A stretch of DNA of 49,759 nucleotides from JAJFFW01 sp038531315 (lineage in GTDB: Bacteria; Pseudomonadota; Alphaproteobacteria; Caulobacterales; Parvularculaceae). Below, in pieces: positions 43,461-49,759 of this stretch; position 1 is the first letter of the stretch, and every line of letters starts with the position of its first letter. Below the pieces are notes generated by a model. It had not been told where the DNA came from. It was given only the letters and a program-made list of their open reading frames with translations, and ran no database searches. The translations under genes and the position numbers were made by a program. The stretch covers positions 1 to 49,759 of the forward strand of contig JBCBBT010000024.1 of NCBI GenBank assembly GCA_038531315.1, in the 5' to 3' direction.

Positions 43461-44231
43461 ATGAACGACAAATCCGAGCGCGACCCATCGCCCGAAGGCG
43501 GCGAACGCATCGCAAAATATCTTGCGCGCGCCGGCGTCGCGTCGCGCCGCGAAGCCGAGCGGCTGATCGAACAGGGAATTGTCACGGTCGATGGGACGGT
43601 CCTGACGACGCCCGCCTTTAAGGTGACGCCAGACATGGATATCCGTGTCGATGGGACCCGTGTCGGCGCAAGGGACAAAGCGCGGCTGTGGCGGTATCAC
43701 AAACCCGCCGGGCTCGTCACAACCCACAGCGATCCGCAGGGAAGGCCCACCGTCTTCGAGGCGGTCGCCGGCAAACTCCCCCGCGTCATTTCCGTCGGCC
43801 GGCTTGATTTGAATACGGAAGGGCTGTTGCTGCTGACAAATGACGGCGGGCTTTCGCGGGCGCTCGAGCTGCCCTCCGCCGGCTGGACGCGGCGTTATCG
43901 GGTGCGCGCTTATGGCCGCGTTGCGCAATCAGCGCTCGACGCATTGGCCAAAGGCGTTGAAATCGACGGCGTCGCCTACCGACCGATCAAAGCGCAGATC
44001 GATCAGGTTCAGGGCGGCAACACGTGGCTGACCATGTCGATCAATGAGGGCAAGAACCGCGAGATCCGAACCGTCTGCCGCCATCTCGGATTGCAGGTGA
44101 ACCGCCTCATCCGCACGGCTTACGGCCCGTTTCAGCTCGGCGGTCTGAAACGCAATTTCGTGGAGGAAGTGCCGGGCAAACAGCTCAAAGAGCAACTCGG
44201 CTCTAAAATCATCGCCGATATTGCTCTTTGA
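43461..44231 (+). CDS. rluB: rRNA pseudouridine synthase, RsuA/RluB family
   Basis: The 256 residues have an N-terminal S4 domain (RIAKYLARAGVASRREAERL, about 16-35). The catalytic domain carries VGRLDLNTEGLLLLTNDGG (catalytic Asp116) and NEGKNREIRTVCRHLGL. This is the RsuA/RluB/RluE/RluF branch; RluB, which targets 23S rRNA, is the likely member by length and context. The promoter region is shared with the divergent methyltransferase gene. Confidence 0.9.
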   Translation: MNDKSERDPSPEGGERIAKYLARAGVASRREAERLIEQGIVTVDGTVLTTPAFKVTPDMDIRVDGTRVGARDKARLWRYHKPAGLVTTHSDPQGRPTVFEAVAGKLPRVISVGRLDLNTEGLLLLTNDGGLSRALELPSAGWTRRYRVRAYGRVAQSALDALAKGVEIDGVAYRPIKAQIDQVQGGNTWLTMSINEGKNREIRTVCRHLGLQVNRLIRTAYGPFQLGGLKRNFVEEVPGKQLKEQLGSKIIADIAL

Positions 44232-44246
44232 GGCGGCTTTAAAAAC

Positions 44247-45944
44247 TCAGTAGCCGCGCGCCGGATTACACCCGTCAATGCGAATGTCGGCGCCCACGTT
44301 ATCGTAACCGAAACGCGGACGGAAAAAGCGCCTGAAATCCGTGATCAGCGGCGATGAAAACGCATCGTTGAACAGGAGGTTTGGAACACCGCCCTGCCCG
44401 TCCCAGTCGGTGCACCAGACGCCGCTCGCCGCGCCCAGACTAATCGAGAATGTGCTTTCAGGGTCCGTCGTCGAATAGAGCGCATCGATGTCATCTTCGG
44501 TTGCATTCAAAAGCCGCGTGATGTCGAGCGTGAACGAACCGACGCCGTCGCGCCTGTTAACGGCGATCGTGGCGCGCGCGCCGAGCGCTTCGAGCGGCAG
44601 AATGCGCAACGGGTCCGCCCATCCGCCTACCGATAAAGCGCCGCTTTGCGTCAGCACCGCCGGACTGAATCCGGGCTCGGCCGGCGATGCGGCGAGAACC
44701 TCGCGCCAAGTTGTCGCGCCGAGCGGCGTGAATTGCATGGCGCCGAGATCGTCAAACCGACGCCGCAGGCGCCGCGCCATGCGCGCGAGCTCACGCGGAT
44801 TGCCCCAATAGCCGACGCCGACATCGGCGAAGTCCGGCTCAAAGCCCATGGGCTCGGCGGCGAGCCACGCAGCGCGCGCCTCGCGCCAGACATCGATTGC
44901 ATCGCCGGTCAAAACACCGGTGACGCCAAAAACTGGCAAAAATTCACCGACCTGATCGTTGACGCGATTGCGCCCGCCTTGTTGTGCGAACCGCTCGCGG
45001 TAGGCGTTAAAAAGATCAACCAACGTCTCGCCGCAAGTCGTGCCGCGCGGGCCAGGCAGGGCGGCCGTTTGTTCCCATGTGAGCCCAAGACCAGGCCGCG
45101 CGCAGGCACGCATCCAGGCGCGCATGCCGCGCCGGTCGGCCGGCCCGTAGCCGGCGTAAAATGATCCGTAGACGCCGATAAGATCAGCGACCTCTTCGAA
45201 GTTGATCACTGATGTTCGCAGAAAGACGCGCGGATCGTCGACAATAAATTGAAGACCTTTTTGAAGACCGTCGATAATGTCGGTTGCGTGAAAAACCGGG
45301 TCCGGCGAGGTCAATAGCAAGCTGATGACGTCCTGATTGATCAGCGGCCCGACATCGCGGAGGAGATTGACAAACGCCATCACCCCGTCAATCGGATTGG
45401 GACCATTCATCCGCTCAAGGATTTGTTGATTTTGCACCTCCTCAAGCAACGTTGTAATGGTCTCGATATCTTCGAAGATGCCGGCTTGCGAGAGACCGAC
45501 GAACGACTTCAACATCAGCGAGATGCGGGCGTCGCGCCCCAGCCGCCGACAGACCCGATAGGGCCCGCAAAAATGAACATCCTGATTGACCCAAATGCTC
45601 TCGAGGATGAATGTTGTGATGCTGCCGGAGCTGCCGCCCGCGGCGCAGGTGACGGGCCCATATTCCTCAACCTGGCGCGCAAGAACGCCGAAATGAGCGA
45701 ACAGATTTTGACCATTGCCGCGGATGCCGGCGCAGGTGGCGATCTGGGCGGGCGGGCGCGGCGGCGAGAACCGCCCTCTTCGAAAAAAGCTGGCCGTATC
45801 GCCGGGCTCGAGCGTCGCAGCCTCAAATTCTTGCGCTGCTGCGACTTCCTGCGCCGCCAGATCCGGCGCGCCCAACGCAGCGACGAATGCGGTGAAGAGC
45901 GCAACAAAAACCGCACCTGAGACAATCGATTTCATTAAGCCCAT
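44247..45944 (-). CDS. Patatin-like exported protein, possibly an altered lipase
   Basis: The 565 residues begin with a signal peptide or membrane anchor (about 1-31). Two patatin-type features follow. One is a glycine-rich oxyanion-like loop, TCAGIRGNGQNLFAHFGVL (70-88). The other is the nucleophile elbow GGSSG (103-107, Ser105) in the segment TCAAGGSSGSITTF. The region that should give the catalytic DGG reads VGGWADPLRILPLEALGA (about 439-456), so the canonical Asp is replaced by Val; Asp444 might substitute. It may be a lipase with a shifted dyad or an inactive homologue. A GGGAGG site precedes the ATG. It lies between rluB and the glycosyltransferase gene. Confidence 0.65.
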   Translation of the reverse strand: MGLMKSIVSGAVFVALFTAFVAALGAPDLAAQEVAAAQEFEAATLEPGDTASFFRRGRFSPPRPPAQIATCAGIRGNGQNLFAHFGVLARQVEEYGPVTCAAGGSSGSITTFILESIWVNQDVHFCGPYRVCRRLGRDARISLMLKSFVGLSQAGIFEDIETITTLLEEVQNQQILERMNGPNPIDGVMAFVNLLRDVGPLINQDVISLLLTSPDPVFHATDIIDGLQKGLQFIVDDPRVFLRTSVINFEEVADLIGVYGSFYAGYGPADRRGMRAWMRACARPGLGLTWEQTAALPGPRGTTCGETLVDLFNAYRERFAQQGGRNRVNDQVGEFLPVFGVTGVLTGDAIDVWREARAAWLAAEPMGFEPDFADVGVGYWGNPRELARMARRLRRRFDDLGAMQFTPLGATTWREVLAASPAEPGFSPAVLTQSGALSVGGWADPLRILPLEALGARATIAVNRRDGVGSFTLDITRLLNATEDDIDALYSTTDPESTFSISLGAASGVWCTDWDGQGGVPNLLFNDAFSSPLITDFRRFFRPRFGYDNVGADIRIDGCNPARGY

Positions 45945-46204
45945 AGCGTCCTCCCAAACTGCTCTTTTGTGTTATCGGACGAGCATTTCATAAGGGCCGT
46001 CAGTGGTCAAAAGGGCGACGGGGCGCAATTGGCGCCCGATTTGCGAAATCGAAGGCATTTTCTGTGAGGCTTGTCATGGGAGACTTGAGCGCTGGCGTTG
46101 GGTCTTTTGGCGGCCGCCGCGCGCGCCGCAGCCATGCGACTTGCAGGCCGCGCATGCGCAGTGTTTAACGCGACCACACGATAACGAAAGCTGACGCCTG
46201 TACG

Positions 46205-47275
46205 ATGACTTCTCCGGCTTCACAAAAATTGGAAAACACCGTCGGCGTGGTCGCCATTGGCCGCAATGAAGGCGAACGCCTCAAACGGTGTCTCACCTCG
46301 GTGCAGGCGACCGGCGCGCCTTGCGTTTATGTTGACTCGCAGTCCGACGATAACAGCATTGAAATCGCGCGCGCATCAGGCGCGGACGTTGTCGAACTCG
46401 ACATCAGCGGCGGATTTACCGCCGCCAAAGCCCGCAATGCCGGTTTTCGCCAGCTCATCGCAGCAAACCCCGACCTGTCTTATGTGCAGTTTATCGACGG
46501 CGATTGTGAACTTGTCGCGGGGTGGCTTGAAACCGCCGTCGACTGGCTGACAGCGCATAGCGCCGTCGCCGTGGTCGCCGGCCGCCGACGCGAAAGATTT
46601 CGGGACGACACGATATTCAATCGGCATTGTGACATGGAATGGGCGACGCCGACCGGCTTCGCCGCAACCATCGGTGGCGACGCGCTCTATCGCATTGACG
46701 CGTTCGAGGACGTCGGCGGTTTTAACGACGCCTTTATTTGCGGCGAAGAACCCGAGCTCTGTCGCAGGCTGCGTATCGCAGGCTGGAAAGTCGAACGGAT
46801 CGACGTAGAAATGACCTTGCATGACGCTGCGATCACCAGCTGGGCGCAATGGTGGAAGCGAACAAAACGCGGCGGCTGGGCCTTTGCGGAGGGCGCCGAC
46901 CGATTTGGCGGAAAAGACGCCGCCTTCGTCGACAATTACAACGTCAAAGAAACGCGTAGCATATGGCGATGGGGCGCAATTATTCCGATGCTGATTATCG
47001 CGGCGTCGATACTCGCAATCATCGGCGTTCCCGGCGCGGCGCTCGCCGCATACGGCGGCGTTCTCCTTTATCCGCTCATGTCGGTTCGGATCGCCATCAA
47101 ACGCATCGGCGATCACGGCGACCGAGTGCCGGATGCGCTGATCTACGGCGCCTTGACGATGCTCGGAAAAATTCCTGAATTTGCCGGCGCACTTAAATAT
47201 TATCGCAGCAAGAAAAGCGACGCGCCCGCCGAACTCATTGAATACAAAGCCGCGGGGTCAGAAAACTCCCGATGA
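46205..47275 (+). CDS. Family 2 glycosyltransferase with C-terminal membrane region
   Basis: The 356 residues are a GT-A type transferase: GVVAIGRNEGERLKRCLTS at the start, YVDSQSDDNS as the nucleotide-binding strand, DGD (98-100) as the metal motif, and GGFNDAFICGEEPELCRRLR as the acceptor-site ED-like element. Two membrane segments (about 258-305) follow, then a short basic end. It should transfer a sugar at the inner face of the membrane; the product is unknown. It sits immediately before rsmD, with 16 bases between the stop and the rsmD ATG. Confidence 0.88.
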   Translation: MTSPASQKLENTVGVVAIGRNEGERLKRCLTSVQATGAPCVYVDSQSDDNSIEIARASGADVVELDISGGFTAAKARNAGFRQLIAANPDLSYVQFIDGDCELVAGWLETAVDWLTAHSAVAVVAGRRRERFRDDTIFNRHCDMEWATPTGFAATIGGDALYRIDAFEDVGGFNDAFICGEEPELCRRLRIAGWKVERIDVEMTLHDAAITSWAQWWKRTKRGGWAFAEGADRFGGKDAAFVDNYNVKETRSIWRWGAIIPMLIIAASILAIIGVPGAALAAYGGVLLYPLMSVRIAIKRIGDHGDRVPDALIYGALTMLGKIPEFAGALKYYRSKKSDAPAELIEYKAAGSENSR

Positions 47276-47291
47276 TGCGCGAGCCTTTTCC

Positions 47292-47879
47292 ATGCGCATC
47301 GTAGGCGGACACTTCAAAGGACGGCGCATTGCCGCTGCGAAAGGCGATATCTCGCGACCAACGACGGATCGCAATCGTGAAGCATTATTCAATATACTGA
47401 CGGCGCGCGACGATGTGACCTTGGAGGGCGCGCGCGTTATTGATCTGTTTGCCGGATCGGGCGCGCTTGGTCTTGAAGCGCTGTCGCGCGGCGCGGGCTA
47501 TTGTCTGTTCGTAGAAATCGCAGCGCCTGCGCGCGGCGCCATTAGGGACAATATTGAGGCGCTCAATCTTTTTGGGCAAACCCGCATTCATCGGCGCTCC
47601 GCCGCCGCCCTGGGGCGCATGCCGGCGAGCGCCGGCGGGCCGTTTGCGCTCGCCTTCCTCGATCCGCCCTATCGGAAAAATCTCGCACCGCCGGCGTTGC
47701 GCGACCTTGCCCATCATGGATGGCTTGCACCGGACGCCGTTGTCGTTCTTGAACAGGCTCGCGACGAAGTCCAATCGGGTGCGCATGGCGACGTCGAAGG
47801 TTTTGAGCAGATCGATCAGCGCACCTATGGCGATACGCATTTTTCGTTGCTGCGCTTTATTGGCGCGAAGGCCGACTGA
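47292..47879 (+). CDS. rsmD: 16S rRNA (guanine(966)-N2)-methyltransferase
   Basis: RsmD methylates G966 of 16S rRNA in the P site. The 195 residues contain MRIVGGHFKGRRI at the start, RPTTDRNREALFNIL, SAM motif I VIDLFAGSGALGLEALSRGA and the amino-methylase motif LDPPYRK. It lies after the glycosyltransferase gene; in many alphaproteobacteria it directly follows rluB. A 9-bp imperfect hairpin at 47921-47947 lies downstream, but it has no T tract. The ATG at 47292 is chosen from family length, not from a strong ribosome site. Confidence 0.93.
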   Translation: MRIVGGHFKGRRIAAAKGDISRPTTDRNREALFNILTARDDVTLEGARVIDLFAGSGALGLEALSRGAGYCLFVEIAAPARGAIRDNIEALNLFGQTRIHRRSAAALGRMPASAGGPFALAFLDPPYRKNLAPPALRDLAHHGWLAPDAVVVLEQARDEVQSGAHGDVEGFEQIDQRTYGDTHFSLLRFIGAKAD

Positions 47880-48026
47880 GTTGGCGCGACAGCCGGGGAG
47901 CAGCTGCACGTGACCGATATCCGGTGTTTTATGTCGTGAAACACTGGCGCCGCGGATTGCCTTGCCGCCTCCCCTTCGCGCATCATGGAGCCGACCCGAA
48001 CGCGATTTTCATCTGAGGGACGATCA

Positions 48027-49430
48027 ATGCGCCGTAACACTCTTATTTTTTCGATGCTCACGCTTTTGACGCCGATGCTGCTTTCCGCGTGCGGCGGCGG
48101 CGATGCGCAAGACGTTGAGACCGCAGCCAATCCGCCGGCGGCGCAAACCGTCGATACCGCGCAAGCCGGCACTGCGCGTACGGACGCCGAGGCTGAAGCC
48201 CGAAATTCCGGCAACGCAGAGAGCGCTGGCGAAACCGGCAATGCGCTTGATCTCGACGGATTTGAGAATGTGCTCCGTGGCGAGATCGAAAATGAAATCA
48301 GGTCCGGGTTCGTTTATGCGGTCATGCGCGACGGCGCCGTTGTCGCGCGCGGCGCATTCGGGGCCGCCGACCGAGAGAACGAGATACCGATGACGGCGCA
48401 AACACGGTTTCGGATCGCCAGCATGACCAAGCCCATCACAACGACGGCAATTCTGATGCTGGCGGATGACGGCGCGCTGAAGCTCGATGATCCGGTTTCG
48501 AAGTTCATTCCCGAGCTTGGCGATCTTGAGGTCGCCGTCTCACGCGACGCAGACGCCTCCGGCGCCATTCCCACCGAACCGCTCGAACGCCCGATCACGA
48601 TCCGGCATTTGATGACGCATATGGCGGGGCTCGGTTATGTCTTTGACCAACAAACAGCGCTCGGCGCGCGCCATTTGGAGTTTAATCTTTATGCGGCGGA
48701 AGGTGCCTTGGCGGACCGGGTGAAGCTGTTGGCGAATGCGCCGCTCTACGCGCAACCGGGGGAGCAATGGATTTACAGCTACGCAACAGACGCGCTCGGC
48801 CGCGTTGTCGAGGTTGCATCGGGCAAGAGCCTTGAAGACTTTTTGTCAGAACGCCTGTTCACACCGCTCGGTATGGACGACACCGAATTTGCCGTTGATA
48901 CGAGCGACCTCGACAATGTTGCTGTTGTTTATGCGCACAATGATGACGGCGTTCTCATTCGTTATGAGGGCGACTCGCTCGGCGAGAATCCGAACACCAA
49001 CGGCGCCGGCTGGCAATCAGGCGGCGGCGGGCTGATTTCAACAGTCGATGATTATCTCGCCTATTGTCAGATGCTGATTAACGGCGGGACCGGACCGGAT
49101 GGCGCACAGCTTCTCTCCAAAAAACGGATTGATCTTATGTTTGAAAGTCAGGTGCCGCCGTCGGCGCGCCCTGACGAGTGGCGCGACCACCAAATGAGTT
49201 TCGGTTTCGGCGGCTGGGTGCGTCTGGCTCAACCGGAAAAACCCGGGAACTCGGAAACGACCGGTCATTTCGGTTGGGGCGGCTATTACGACACTTCATT
49301 TGTCATCAGTCGCAACGACAAGCTCGCCTATGTGCTTCTCGCCCAGCGCGAACCGGGCCCGAACGATAAACCCTCCAAAGCGCCGGACCTGATCAGGGCG
49401 CTGTTCATGAGCCTCAATCAGGACGTCTAG
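48027..49430 (+). CDS. Serine hydrolase lipoprotein, class C beta-lactamase fold
   Basis: The 467-residue precursor has a lipoprotein signal ending LLSAC (Cys22), so it should be lipid-anchored. An Ala/Glu-rich linker (about 23-75) follows, then the serine beta-lactamase-like domain with RIASMTKPITTTAIL (Ser132, Lys135 of the SxxK pair). The second motif region is YSYATDALGRVVEVASGKS and the third is GHFGWGGYYDTSF (His/Gly pair). This is the EstB/penicillin-binding-protein-like family; it could be an esterase or D-amino-acid peptidase rather than a true lactamase. GAGGGA precedes the ATG at 48027. Its end overlaps the convergent VanZ-like gene by 17 bases. Confidence 0.88.
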   Translation: MRRNTLIFSMLTLLTPMLLSACGGGDAQDVETAANPPAAQTVDTAQAGTARTDAEAEARNSGNAESAGETGNALDLDGFENVLRGEIENEIRSGFVYAVMRDGAVVARGAFGAADRENEIPMTAQTRFRIASMTKPITTTAILMLADDGALKLDDPVSKFIPELGDLEVAVSRDADASGAIPTEPLERPITIRHLMTHMAGLGYVFDQQTALGARHLEFNLYAAEGALADRVKLLANAPLYAQPGEQWIYSYATDALGRVVEVASGKSLEDFLSERLFTPLGMDDTEFAVDTSDLDNVAVVYAHNDDGVLIRYEGDSLGENPNTNGAGWQSGGGGLISTVDDYLAYCQMLINGGTGPDGAQLLSKKRIDLMFESQVPPSARPDEWRDHQMSFGFGGWVRLAQPEKPGNSETTGHFGWGGYYDTSFVISRNDKLAYVLLAQREPGPNDKPSKAPDLIRALFMSLNQDV

Positions 49431-49725
49431 TCTGCGTTACAAGACCTAGAAGAATGATCGCCGGAAAAGCGCTGAGGGCGCCGGCGGCGTTGCTGATCGC
49501 GTCGACCACTTCTGGCGAGCGCACGCCCATGGCGCCCTGCACGCCTTCCAAAAGAGCGCCATACGCAGCGAGCGCTGCGAGCGTCCAATAGCGCTCGCCG
49601 AAAAGCGAAATCCTTGCGAGCAAGGCGGAAAAACCCAAGGCGCCGTAGGCCAGAAAATGCGCAATCTTGTCGCCGAAAATGCCGTTTCCGAACAGGAGCG
49701 TTGACAACCATCGTGTAAACGCCAT
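49414..49725 (-). CDS. VanZ-like membrane protein
   Basis: The 103 residues resemble the VanZ family: DKIAHFLAYGALGFSALLA followed by AYGALLEGVQGAMGVRSPEV and DAISNAAGALSAFPAII, with three to four membrane segments and the conserved polar residues between them. Family members are linked to teicoplanin tolerance in some bacteria but have no established biochemical role. The ATG at 49725 has a GGAGG very close upstream. The frame is open to the window edge, so the real start could lie outside. It is the last feature in the window. Confidence 0.75.
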   Translation of the reverse strand: MAFTRWLSTLLFGNGIFGDKIAHFLAYGALGFSALLARISLFGERYWTLAALAAYGALLEGVQGAMGVRSPEVVDAISNAAGALSAFPAIILLGLVTQTRRPD

Positions 49726-49759
49726 GCCCTCCTTCGTGTCGTCGGGGTTCGGCGTGACT

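Noticed and set aside
46003..46194. Plus-strand open frame of 63 codons before the glycosyltransferase
   Set aside because: No ribosome site; Trp/Arg/Cys-rich random-looking product; two short hairpins (46021-46051) fall inside it.
1..49759. tRNA, rRNA, CRISPR, IS or prophage elements
   Set aside because: Reading the intergenic gaps I saw no T-loop-like GGTTCGANTCC with matching arms, no regularly spaced repeats, and no transposase, integrase or phage protein.

Overview
The window is about 50 kb of GC-rich chromosome, almost certainly from a marine-type alphaproteobacterium. The evidence is a cytochrome bc1 operon petABC followed by trmL-hemF, an rluD-rpoH pair, an rplY-pth-ychF operon, a tadA/rluB/rsmD neighbourhood, E1o-E2o-E3 genes in the order odhA-odhB-lpd, and a GTTC-N7-GTTC LexA-type box. 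A Hyphomonadaceae/Parvularculaceae-like host is my inference. The DNA is gene-dense. I saw no rRNA, tRNA, CRISPR array, transposase or prophage gene, and no obviously broken gene.

Layout: 1-5.2 kb (minus) holds the 2-oxoglutarate dehydrogenase genes odhA, odhB and the 5' part of lpd. At 5.5-7.5 kb (plus) is a glutamine-dependent asparagine synthetase. At 7.5-16.5 kb (minus) are sucD, a MycE-like O-methyltransferase, a cupin, a hotdog thioesterase, tsf, rpsB, dnaE and a newly noticed 37-codon membrane ORF under a LexA-box promoter. At 16.7-19.1 kb are two unknown membrane proteins flanking a DUF2520-type Rossmann protein. At 19.3-22 kb is rplY-pth-ychF. At 22-27.3 kb are petABC (minus) and trmL-hemF (plus). 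sucC follows at 27.6-28.8 kb, about 19 kb from its partner sucD.

The second half is more accessory. It has a VOC protein, a short BLUF photoreceptor, a sulfotransferase, and a three-gene cluster at 30.8-34.6 kb (helical protein, bitopic membrane protein, coiled-coil protein with a Gly/Arg-rich tail) behind a sigma32-like promoter. Next come a PQQ-type sugar dehydrogenase with a VPxPA-CTERM-like sorting tail, rluD-rpoH, and a hydrocarbon/lipid group (acyl-CoA dehydrogenase, DUF922 protease-like protein, AlkB alkane monooxygenase, methyltransferase). The end holds tadA, a methyltransferase, rluB, a patatin-like exported protein, a family-2 glycosyltransferase, rsmD, a beta-lactamase-fold lipoprotein and a VanZ-like protein.

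Together the core genes serve the TCA cycle (odhA, odhB, lpd, sucC, sucD), aerobic respiration and haem synthesis (petABC, hemF), translation (rpsB, tsf, rplY, pth, ychF, RNA-modifying enzymes), replication (dnaE) and the heat-shock response (rpoH). The points most worth following up are the LexA-box-controlled micro-membrane protein upstream of dnaE, the uncharacterised three-gene envelope cluster that shares a heat-shock-type promoter architecture with rpoH, and the separation of sucC from sucD.
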